In this document: positions 8,886-16,081 of the stretch, piece after piece
Numbering within the stretch: position 1 is the first letter of the stretch
Layout: each line of letters opens with the position of its first letter
Assembly: GCF_012641465.1 (NCBI RefSeq)
Contig: NZ_JABAIK010000025.1
Location: 1-44,547 of the forward strand
Direction of reading: 5' to 3'
Source: Vibrio agarilyticus
GTDB lineage: Bacteria; Pseudomonadota; Gammaproteobacteria; Enterobacterales; Vibrionaceae
DNA length: 44,547 nucleotides
Position numbers and translations under genes: made by a program
Notes under the pieces: generated by a model
What the model was told of the DNA's origin: nothing
Databases searched by the model: none
Seen by the model: the letters and a program-made list of their open reading frames with translations, nothing else

Positions 8886-9449
8886 CTAGCAACCGCTGAT
8901 ATCTTTGCGGATCAAGTCACTTAAGTTTGATACTTTATGATTGTAATAAACTCGGCATTTGCTGCTTCGAACAGTCAGTGGTTTATTATTCTCGTCGACA
9001 CCGTCAAAACGGTAGCCGATATAAGCTTGATTTATGTCATGTGACAGGTCTACTTCAAATTGCGGATCCAGTGTCACCAATTTGTGAATTTGATAGTTGT
9101 CGGGCACCCAACCAAGATCGCCTCCCCCTTGAATCATAAAGATGTCGATACCATTATTTTTGCTGGCATCGGTATCTGACCCATTGCCATCGTCATCTAT
9201 TTGACCATTGCCATTAATATCCAACCAAACTTGCTTACCACCGGTATCAAGTAAAGCATTCGGCATTGTGGATTTCACTCTTACCAGGCGCAGCCCATCT
9301 TCAAAAGCCGCTTCTAACGCTTCAATCGCCGCAACCCGCGCCTCGCTCTTCATATCCAGATACTTAGGCACCGCCACTGCAGCCAATACACCTAAGATGA
9401 CAATCACCACCACCAGTTCTAACAAGGTGAAGCCCTGTTTTTTATTCAT
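8886..9449 (-). CDS. Type IV pilin-like protein, MshA-like, with a calcium-loop-like insert
   Basis: A 187-residue prepilin. The short leader MNKKQG is followed by the processed N-terminus FTLLELVVVIVILGVLAAVA with Glu5 of the mature form, then the amphipathic VPKYLDMKSEARVAAIEAL, as in MSHA-type pilins. The globular part contains DINGNGQIDDDGNGSD (residues about 76-91), which looks like an EF-hand or dockerin-type calcium loop, and two late Cys (KC and the final GC) that may form the usual disulfide loop. It would be an exported pilus or pseudopilus subunit, cleaved by a PilD-type peptidase. No assembly genes are nearby, so it must use machinery encoded elsewhere. It lies alone, opposite to the importer operon. 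Confidence 0.85.
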   Translation of the reverse strand: MNKKQGFTLLELVVVIVILGVLAAVAVPKYLDMKSEARVAAIEALEAAFEDGLRLVRVKSTMPNALLDTGGKQVWLDINGNGQIDDDGNGSDTDASKNNGIDIFMIQGGGDLGWVPDNYQIHKLVTLDPQFEVDLSHDINQAYIGYRFDGVDENNKPLTVRSSKCRVYYNHKVSNLSDLIRKDISGC

Positions 9450-9793
9450 GTTGCCCTCATTAGCGAGAAAAATCGGCGATAGTGTACCGCCAATTTTTCA
9501 GTTTATCCTCTGGCATCAGCGTGAATTTACGCTAGATCGGTAAATTTGTGATTAGGTGACGCTGCCTCTGTCGCCTTATCGGCTTAACATTGATAATAAA
9601 CATTAATAAATATTTAGCAGCGCAAGTGGATTTTATAGTTTTCGACTTGAATATTGGGTACTTTTGATACTCTTCTAAATGTCAATCAATTCGCATTTTC
9701 GATTGTCGAAGCCTACACTTGCGCTGTGTACACCGCACTTAATTTATTTTCACACGCTTAAGTTTAACCAATTATTCATAGTGGAGAATGCTT
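9450..9793. other. AT-rich intergenic stretch with a long-range inverted repeat
   Basis: No gene is seen between the pilin start and the NTF2-like gene. An 11-base perfect inverted pair, CAGCGCAAGTG at 9618-9628 and CACTTGCGCTG at 9716-9726, encloses a second pair TTCGAC / GTCGAA. Together they could fold an imperfect stem of about 109 bases. The stretch must also hold promoters for the two divergent genes, but I could not choose one. Confidence 0.5.
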
Positions 9794-10576
9794 ATGCAAC
9801 TGAGTAACAAAGAAAAAGTAGTCGCGTTGTTGAAAGGTTTAGAAACAGGCGATAAGAGTGCAATTGAATATATAAACCCGAATAAATACATTCAACACCG
9901 TTTGAATGTTGCTGATGGGTATGCAGGCTTTGAAAAGCTTATGTCCGATTTGCCCCAAGGTTCGACAAAAGTTAACGTCAAAAGAGTATTTGAAGACGGT
10001 CCTTATGTATTTGCGCATATGGACTACGACTTTTTTGGCCCTAAAGTTGGTTTTGATATTTTCAAAATAGAAAATGGGTTAATTGTAGAGCACTGGGATA
10101 ACTTGACGGAAAAAGCGTCATCCCCTAATCCCAGTGGTCGTACTCAAATTGATGGCACCACGGAAATAGTCGATAGAGATAAGACCGAAGAAAATAAAGC
10201 CTTAGTATCTAACTTTGTGAAAAACATTCTTATTGGTGAACACTACGACAAAATCACCGATTATATAAATCCTGGCTCATCTCACTATTTACAACACAAC
10301 CCTGTAATAGCCGATGGTATTGATGGGCTTAAAACAGCGCTCGAAAAAATGGCTGAACAAGGACTAAAAATGTCCTACAGTAAAAATCACAAAATACTCG
10401 GCGAAGGGAATTTTGTTCTGAGTATTAGCGAAGGCAATTTTTGCGGCGATCATGTCGCTTATTATGACATGCTAAGAATTGAGAACAATAAAATAGTTGA
10501 ACACTGGGGGGCCATAGAAACCATTCCTCCAGAGTCTGAGTGGAAAAATAGCAATGGAAAATTTGGGTTTAATTGA
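9794..10576 (+). CDS. Tandem SnoaL/NTF2-like domain protein
   Basis: A 260-residue soluble protein made of two related halves. Each half has the SnoaL-like pattern: Y-IN-P-YIQH (first: YINPNKYIQHRLNVADG; second: YINPGSSHYLQHNPVIADG), then GFEKL or GLKTAL, then I(E/N)N-IVEHW(D/G). These are cone-shaped folds often annotated as SnoaL-like aldol-condensation or polyketide-cyclase-like proteins, but most members have no known substrate. The start at 9794 is chosen because GGAG lies 7 nt upstream; the ATG at 9788 would leave 1 nt. There is no signal peptide. The gene is AT-rich relative to the purine genes and has no operon partner. Confidence 0.8.
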   Translation: MQLSNKEKVVALLKGLETGDKSAIEYINPNKYIQHRLNVADGYAGFEKLMSDLPQGSTKVNVKRVFEDGPYVFAHMDYDFFGPKVGFDIFKIENGLIVEHWDNLTEKASSPNPSGRTQIDGTTEIVDRDKTEENKALVSNFVKNILIGEHYDKITDYINPGSSHYLQHNPVIADGIDGLKTALEKMAEQGLKMSYSKNHKILGEGNFVLSISEGNFCGDHVAYYDMLRIENNKIVEHWGAIETIPPESEWKNSNGKFGFN

Positions 10577-10607
10577 GAGTGATTCTGTGTAACTCAAATA
10601 AATAACA

Positions 10608-10636
10608 CCTCAACACAGAATTTCACTGTGTTGAGG
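10608..10636 (+). terminator. Terminator-like hairpin after the NTF2-like gene
   Basis: A perfect 11-base stem, CCTCAACACAG / CTGTGTTGAGG, with a 7-base loop lies 32 bases after the stop at 10576. No T run follows on either strand, so it may be a weak or Rho-assisted terminator. Confidence 0.5.
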
Positions 10637-10691
10637 ATGACATGATGCAAATGAACAACACTGCAAGTTCAAATGAAAACTGATACAAGCC

Positions 10692-12467
10692 TTAATGCTC
10701 CAAACACCACGCCTGCAACGCAAAATCGATGAGAACTTGCTGTCGCCTTGATATTGAGCCTCGAGTCCAACAGCCCTCCTCTAAAAAGGATTCAAGTTCA
10801 TTCTGAGCTTTAAATGGTGCCTTTAGAAAATACCCACTATTTTTGCAGTCAAAATCTAAATTCCCTTTGCTGGCATTTGCGCTCAATGGATCAATCGTCA
10901 AATTTCCTAAACTGTGTAGAAACTGCTCTTCAAATTCGTCATCCACTTCTGGAAGAATAGAAATATCATTTACCACCACTTTGCGAGGATTTTGCGCAGC
11001 GATATGTTCAATAGACAACTTAAGTTTACTGCTATCACTGACAAGCTCCTGCTCAGACATTGGCGACGCTTTTGGCTGCACCATAGTGCGCAAATGGTTT
11101 TCATACTTCCAGAAAAAATAGTTCAAGTCCTTACCATAAATCCATTCATAGAGATCAGGGTAGGATAAGTTGGTTCTAAACGATTTATCATCACAGTACT
11201 TTTTTATGATAGCGATGAGTGTGTCATTGAGTTTTTCAAAATTGCCACCAAAATGCTTTGCTAGTGAAAAAAGCTTAGATTGCCCGGTATTGCCGCGGTT
11301 TTGGTTAACCGCATAAATTCTAAAACTAAAGTTAACAAGAATTTTAACTACCTTTGAAAAATCCACTTTATTTTCAGATTTATCGAATTTGTAGGTCTTT
11401 ATTAACAATGGCCAAAAGTTACCCATTCGATTTAAAATCATCAATTCTTTCATTTCAATTTTTTCAGATTTAATGATTTCATGAACCGTATAGAAGGTTT
11501 CTTTTAAATCTTGAGTGTAATCATTGACATAGGATAACGCTGACGTATTATCGCCAGAGGAGATCATTTGATTGACATGGCTTTTTATTCCTTGCACATG
11601 CTGCTGATACTCTTTACCAGACCATTTTTCATGACAGATATAGTGATATTGCAAAATAGAATCCTCATCTATTTTGCTACTGAACTGTTCATATTCTTTA
11701 TAAATATCACTAAATCGCGTTCTGATTTTTTTTAGCAGCTCTTCAGGAACATCTTCCGACGCAACATAGCTTCGATACATCATGAAGCTTTTGATTTTTT
11801 CTAAGTTGGTTAATCCTTTACCACGGTCATTGGTGGTTTCAAAAATGAGCGTCGCTTCCGCCGTATCTTGAACCGAGTAAACCAGAACCCTCGAGTGCTC
11901 ATCAAGCTTAGTTTTCAGTGTTTGCAGCGCTGATTTGTCAAGTAAGTTCAGCTTACTTGTAAAAAATTGCTTTGCGTTATGTAACCGACGCTGAGCGGGC
12001 GTCCTGATGAAAGGCTTACCATCTTTATTGCCTAAAATATAACTGTGGAAAAAATCGTTATCTTCCTCAAGCGCTCTCAACTTAAATTGACGACGGTGCT
12101 TTACGTAGGTTTCATAAAGAAGCTCTAACTCATCCTTTTCTTCGACTGACGAAGAAAGCAATGTTAGTTTTTCGATGAGGCATGTCATAAATATGATGAT
12201 TGTTGTCAGTCTTTGTTGCCCATCAACAATATCAATAATCTTATAATTACTCTCTAAGCCCTTTTCTTCAAATAATACGGTGCCAAGAAAATAACTTCGA
12301 CCCAATTTCTGATTGTGAAGATCATCCAAAAATTCGGTTAGCTGAACTTCTGACCAAGCGTAAGCTCTTTGATATTCTGGAATGTTAAATATCGTTCTAC
12401 CGTCAAATAAACCTGATAGTGTTTTTTCACCATTATCCAACTCAGTCACTCCTATAACATAAACCAT
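10692..12467 (-). CDS. DUF262/DUF1524 protein, GmrSD-like
   Basis: A protein of up to 591 residues. The N-terminal DUF262 domain has IPEYQRAYAW (about 29-38) and the hallmark DGQQRLTT (82-89), a ParB-like nucleotide-using site. The C-terminal DUF1524 domain has an HNH-type core, IEHIAAQ (about 486) and LGNLTIDPLSANASKG (about 521). Single-chain proteins of this layout include GmrSD-type modification-dependent nucleases and SspE, both anti-phage. A defence role is therefore likely but unproven here, since no modification genes accompany it. The start is uncertain: ATG 12467 has no ribosome site, while TTG 12440 has GGAG 8 nt upstream and gives MDNGEKTLSGLFDGR, a usual N-terminus. A small secreted protein is encoded 4 nt upstream on the same strand. 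Confidence 0.87.
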   Translation of the reverse strand: MVYVIGVTELDNGEKTLSGLFDGRTIFNIPEYQRAYAWSEVQLTEFLDDLHNQKLGRSYFLGTVLFEEKGLESNYKIIDIVDGQQRLTTIIIFMTCLIEKLTLLSSSVEEKDELELLYETYVKHRRQFKLRALEEDNDFFHSYILGNKDGKPFIRTPAQRRLHNAKQFFTSKLNLLDKSALQTLKTKLDEHSRVLVYSVQDTAEATLIFETTNDRGKGLTNLEKIKSFMMYRSYVASEDVPEELLKKIRTRFSDIYKEYEQFSSKIDEDSILQYHYICHEKWSGKEYQQHVQGIKSHVNQMISSGDNTSALSYVNDYTQDLKETFYTVHEIIKSEKIEMKELMILNRMGNFWPLLIKTYKFDKSENKVDFSKVVKILVNFSFRIYAVNQNRGNTGQSKLFSLAKHFGGNFEKLNDTLIAIIKKYCDDKSFRTNLSYPDLYEWIYGKDLNYFFWKYENHLRTMVQPKASPMSEQELVSDSSKLKLSIEHIAAQNPRKVVVNDISILPEVDDEFEEQFLHSLGNLTIDPLSANASKGNLDFDCKNSGYFLKAPFKAQNELESFLEEGCWTRGSISRRQQVLIDFALQAWCLEH

Positions 12468-12471
12468 TGAT

Positions 12472-12981
12472 TTATTTATTATACTTGATCATTTTGCTGT
12501 TTATATCATCTGCCCAACGTTCAAATTGAAACACTTCAAAATTGGTTGATACATAATTGACGACGTACTCATCCGTCATCACAGCTTGCACCGTTATATC
12601 ATTATTCACACAGACAACGTTAAACTGAGCTTTATCCGATCCCATACGACTTGATATCGACCCGATATGCGCTGACAAATCACCATCGGGGCAACGTCCA
12701 TTTGATTTCATCGATTCAAATACTTCACGTGATTTTTTAGCATAACGCACTAATGTGTTCGCAGAGAGACGATTTAAGTTATATAGAGCCACAAAGTCTG
12801 CACCTTGTCCTTTATAGAACGAAAATGTGGCACGGTCATTGACGATTCTTAATTCAGCGCTGGGAAGTGCGTAATTATGACCTTTAATCCTGATCTGTTT
12901 TTCAACGTTGGCGGCCAAAACGCCACTCGATACACATAAGATCAGGCTAAGAAGGATGCTTTTCGCTCGACTGTTTTTCAT
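12472..12981 (-). CDS. Small secreted protein of unknown function
   Basis: A 169-residue protein with a clear signal peptide: basic MKNSRAKS, hydrophobic ILLSLILCVSSGV, and likely cleavage after LAA or VLA. The mature part has two Cys (GRCPDG and VVCVNN) that could pair in the periplasm. The ATG at 12981 is chosen because GGAG lies 5 nt upstream, and it gives a normal signal peptide; an in-frame ATG at 13041 would bury it. I recognise no family. The gene stops 4 bases before the first possible start of the DUF262 gene and may be cotranscribed with it, which is odd for a cytoplasmic nuclease. Confidence 0.7.
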   Translation of the reverse strand: MKNSRAKSILLSLILCVSSGVLAANVEKQIRIKGHNYALPSAELRIVNDRATFSFYKGQGADFVALYNLNRLSANTLVRYAKKSREVFESMKSNGRCPDGDLSAHIGSISSRMGSDKAQFNVVCVNNDITVQAVMTDEYVVNYVSTNFEVFQFERWADDINSKMIKYNK

Positions 12982-13423
12982 GGTCACTCCGATGCTTTGA
13001 ATATTTAGTGCGCATTTTACAGAATGGCGTACCAAAAGCAAACATTCGAAATCGATACGCTACGTATCATGAAGACGTTCATGTTGTCAGCGGCTCGCAG
13101 CACACGATTCCAAAATAGTGCAATGCCTCATCACAGTGCACGGATGCGATTTATCATCAGCGCTCAACCACGTAAATCAATGCTAATTTGTCCCCTTTTC
13201 ACGCCATTAATAAATTTTTAATAGCCGCTTAAGCCTTACCGCATAAGGGCGCGTGAATAATGGTTGATTTTCTTCGGCAAAAAATACGACCAATTGGTCA
13301 ACTTTTTGCACTAGTGCGATATATGCCGAAAAAATACCTGCACCTTCAAATAAGACGGTTATCAAATAAGGCGAGTATCGGAATTTTTCAAAAGGGAAAT
13401 AACAACAAAGCATGGAGAGAACA
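12982..13423. other. Intergenic region with the promoter of the bmp-xdh-puuD operon
   Basis: I see no convincing gene here. A minus-strand open frame at 13207-13437 overlaps the operator and the bmp start and has no ribosome site. The right half holds the RutR-like operator at 13286-13301, a short palindrome GCACTAGTGC at 13309-13318 and AT-rich sequence suitable for a promoter. The base composition shifts back to that of the purine genes near 13400. Confidence 0.55.
13286..13301. promoter_or_regulatory. RutR-like operator before the bmp-xdh-puuD operon
   Basis: ACGACCA-AT-TGGTCAA has a perfect inner palindrome GACCA-AT-TGGTC and matches the RutR-type box. It is about 120 bases upstream of the bmp start. 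Confidence 0.7.
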
Positions 13424-14500
13424 ATGAGAATAACCACCTGGATGAAGGCAACCGCCCTCTCAATCTCAACCTTATTATCGACATCGGTATTGGCTGACGA
13501 TCCATTAAAAGTTGGGTTTGTGTATGTTGGGCCGGTTGGCGATCACGGCTGGAGTTACGAGCATGACCAAGGCCGAATTGCGATGAAACAGCATTATGGC
13601 GACCAAATCGAGACCACGTATGTCGAAAATGTCGCAGAAGGCGCCGATGCCGAGCGAGTGATCACTCAACTGGCAAAATCAGGCCATGATTTGATTTTTA
13701 CCACATCGTTTGGCTTTATGAATCCTACGATCAAAGCCGCCAAACGCTTTCCCCAAGTCAAATTTGAACACGCTACGGGTTATAAACGCAGCAAAAACGT
13801 CTCGACCTATACGCTGCGCACATATGAAGGGCGCTATGTGTCTGGCGTCGCCGCTGCAATGGCAACCAAAACCAATACGATTGGCTATATTGCCTCGTTT
13901 CCCATTCCAGAAGTCATTCGCGATATTAACGCCGTTTTTCTTGGGGCCAAAAGTGTCAATCCTGAAGTCAAAATCAAAATTGTTTGGGTCAATACTTGGT
14001 ATGACCCGGGTAAAGAGTCCGATGCTGCTAACGCGCTAATGGATCAAGGTGTGGACATCATTTTGCAGCATACCGACAGCCCAGCACCTTTAATTGCTGC
14101 GGAAAAACGTGGCGTGATGGGCATTGGACAAGCGTCAGATATGAGTCACTTTGCTCCCAAATCACACATGTTCTCAGTACGCAATGTATGGGGGCCTCAC
14201 TACATTCGTAGCGCCGAGAAAGTGGTCAACAAAGATTGGCAACCGGAAGATTTTTGGGGTGGCTTTCAAGACGATATTTTACAAATCGTATCGATTAATC
14301 CCAGCTTACCACAAGAGCTACAAGCTGCGATTAAAGCAACTCAAGCCAAAATTAAATCCGGTGAGTTTCACCCCTTTACTGGCCCCCTTCTCGATAACAC
14401 AGGTAAGGAGGTCGTCGCCGCTGGCTATACGCTAAACGACACAGAGCTTGCGAGTATCAATTGGTATGTGGAAGGCATCGACGCCACCATTCCAAACTGA
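13424..14500 (+). CDS. BMP-family (PnrA-like) periplasmic binding protein of the purine/nucleoside ABC importer
   Basis: A 358-residue exported protein. The signal peptide MRITTWMKATALSISTLLS ends with SVLA-DD. The mature protein starts with LKVGFVYVGPVGDHGWSYEH, typical of the BMP/Med family, and keeps IGYIASFPIPEVIRDINAF-like and YEGRYVSGVAAAMAT segments. It would bind a nucleoside or purine base and deliver it to the importer encoded at 5111-8749. The ATG at 13424 has GGAG 6 nt upstream; an in-frame ATG at 13412 overlaps that site and is rejected. A strong terminator hairpin follows the gene, so more binding protein than downstream enzyme would be made, as is common for such importers. Confidence 0.92.
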   Translation: MRITTWMKATALSISTLLSTSVLADDPLKVGFVYVGPVGDHGWSYEHDQGRIAMKQHYGDQIETTYVENVAEGADAERVITQLAKSGHDLIFTTSFGFMNPTIKAAKRFPQVKFEHATGYKRSKNVSTYTLRTYEGRYVSGVAAAMATKTNTIGYIASFPIPEVIRDINAVFLGAKSVNPEVKIKIVWVNTWYDPGKESDAANALMDQGVDIILQHTDSPAPLIAAEKRGVMGIGQASDMSHFAPKSHMFSVRNVWGPHYIRSAEKVVNKDWQPEDFWGGFQDDILQIVSINPSLPQELQAAIKATQAKIKSGEFHPFTGPLLDNTGKEVVAAGYTLNDTELASINWYVEGIDATIPN

Positions 14501-14511
14501 TCGCATTTATC

Positions 14512-14548
14512 GTCCGCGCTCAGTCAATCAGAGCGCGGACATTTTTTG
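14512..14548 (+). terminator. Terminator hairpin between bmp and xdhA
   Basis: A perfect 10-base GC-rich stem, GTCCGCGCTC / GAGCGCGGAC, with a 9-base loop is followed by ATTTTTTG. It lies between bmp and xdhA, 12 bases after the bmp stop, and probably acts as a partial terminator. Confidence 0.85.
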
Positions 14549-14602
14549 ATACGAAAACTGACCATTTGGACAGAAAATTCACCAGCAGACGCAGGGAAGC
14601 TT

Positions 14603-16081
14603 ATGCTAGAACTTATGATTAACGATGAAATCATCACCGTTGACAACTCGGCGCCCGATACTATGTTGTTGCCCTTTTTGCGCGAGCATCAAGGGTTAAC
14701 CGGAACAAAAGAGGGATGCGGCAGTGGCGATTGTGGCGCGTGCACGGTTGTTATGGTCGATAATGCCTTAGATGCCGTGTCAATCAATGATTCAAGCTCA
14801 ACCGGAAGTTCTGCGCGCGCTGAGAGCCATAACAAGAGCACCTCGCCACTGCAATATCGCCAGATCAATGCGTGTATTACACCGCTTCACGCTCTGCACG
14901 GCAAACAAATCATCACAGTGGAGCACTTAAAGCAAGGCGATACTCTACACCCAGTGCAACAGGCACTGGTCGAGCGCCATGGCACCCAATGCGGCTTTTG
15001 CACTCCAGGTATTGTGATGTCACTTTACGCGTTATCAAAGCAGCAGCATGTCGCCAACCCAATGGATTTTCTAGCGGGTAACCTGTGCCGCTGCACCGGG
15101 TATGGCCCAATCATTGAAACGGCCAAAACGGTTGCCGGTGTTGACTACTACGACCCAGCTCAGCCTGATGAAGATAAAATTGAGCAATGGATGGCAAGCT
15201 GCTCATCCCAGCAAACACCGAACTATTTAAAACCGCGCAATCGCACTGAACTGGCAAAGGCAAAAGCGGCGATGCCACAAGCGGCACTTATCGCAGGCGG
15301 GACGGATCTTGCGTTAGAAGTGACTCAACAGCTCAAAGACATCAAACAAATCATTGATATCTCTGAAGTAAAAGAACTACTTACTGTCGACGACACCGAA
15401 ACCGAATTACGCATTGGTGCTGCGGTACCACTGCATCGTGTCCACCAGCTGTTACAGCAGTATTTCCCAACGACCGACGAAATTATCGAACGACTGGGAA
15501 GTTTAACCATTCGCCATCGTGCGACCTTAGGCGGAAGCTTAGGCCACGCATCGCCCATCGGTGATATTGCTCCGTTGCTTATCAGTCTCAATGGCACTAT
15601 CGAACTGGACGATGGCAATCAGAAAACGCGCTACGCGCCAGAAGATTATATTACCGGCTATCGTCAAACCCGGTTAAAACCAACGCAATGGATCAGCGCC
15701 ATTTACTTGCCCAAATTGCAAGCAGATCAACACCACGCTATTTACAAAGTCAGCAAGCGATTTGAAGACGACATCGCGACGGTAGTTGTCGCGCTTAACG
15801 TTACATTAAGCCGCGATAATACCGTGACAGACTGCGTCTTAGCGGCAGGCGGTGTTGCAGCAAAATCAACGCGATTAACCGAGCTTGAAACGCGATTGCG
15901 TGGTCAAAAATTGACTCAAGCTGTGATAGATAAAGTGAAAGCGGATGTGCCAAACGTGATTCAACCCCTTTCTGATGTGCGCGCCAGCGCCGCATATCGT
16001 GTGCAGTTGGTGCAAAACCTGATTCAACGTTTTTATCTGCAATTCAATCACATTCCAACAAGGTTGGTGCATCATGCGTAG
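14603..16081 (+). CDS. xdhA: Xanthine dehydrogenase small subunit (2Fe-2S and FAD domains)
   Basis: A 492-residue subunit that passes electrons from the molybdenum site to NAD through iron-sulfur clusters and FAD. The plant-type 2Fe-2S cluster ligands are in GCGSGDCGACT (Cys39, 44, 47). The second cluster uses QCGFCTPG (about 129) and CRCTGY (about 162). The FAD-binding domain has AALIAGGTDLALEV (about 227) and LGGSLGHASPIGD (about 310). Between the first cluster and its last Cys there is a Ser-rich insertion (about residues 53-75) not usual for the family. The start at 14603 has AGGGA 5 nt upstream; a frame-open start at 14546 lies in the terminator and is rejected. It overlaps xdhB by 8 bases. 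Confidence 0.95.
   Translation: MLELMINDEIITVDNSAPDTMLLPFLREHQGLTGTKEGCGSGDCGACTVVMVDNALDAVSINDSSSTGSSARAESHNKSTSPLQYRQINACITPLHALHGKQIITVEHLKQGDTLHPVQQALVERHGTQCGFCTPGIVMSLYALSKQQHVANPMDFLAGNLCRCTGYGPIIETAKTVAGVDYYDPAQPDEDKIEQWMASCSSQQTPNYLKPRNRTELAKAKAAMPQAALIAGGTDLALEVTQQLKDIKQIIDISEVKELLTVDDTETELRIGAAVPLHRVHQLLQQYFPTTDEIIERLGSLTIRHRATLGGSLGHASPIGDIAPLLISLNGTIELDDGNQKTRYAPEDYITGYRQTRLKPTQWISAIYLPKLQADQHHAIYKVSKRFEDDIATVVVALNVTLSRDNTVTDCVLAAGGVAAKSTRLTELETRLRGQKLTQAVIDKVKADVPNVIQPLSDVRASAAYRVQLVQNLIQRFYLQFNHIPTRLVHHA

Noticed and set aside
13207-13437. Minus-strand open frame of 76 codons before bmp
   Set aside because: It covers the operator and the bmp start, has no ribosome site, and its translation looks random.
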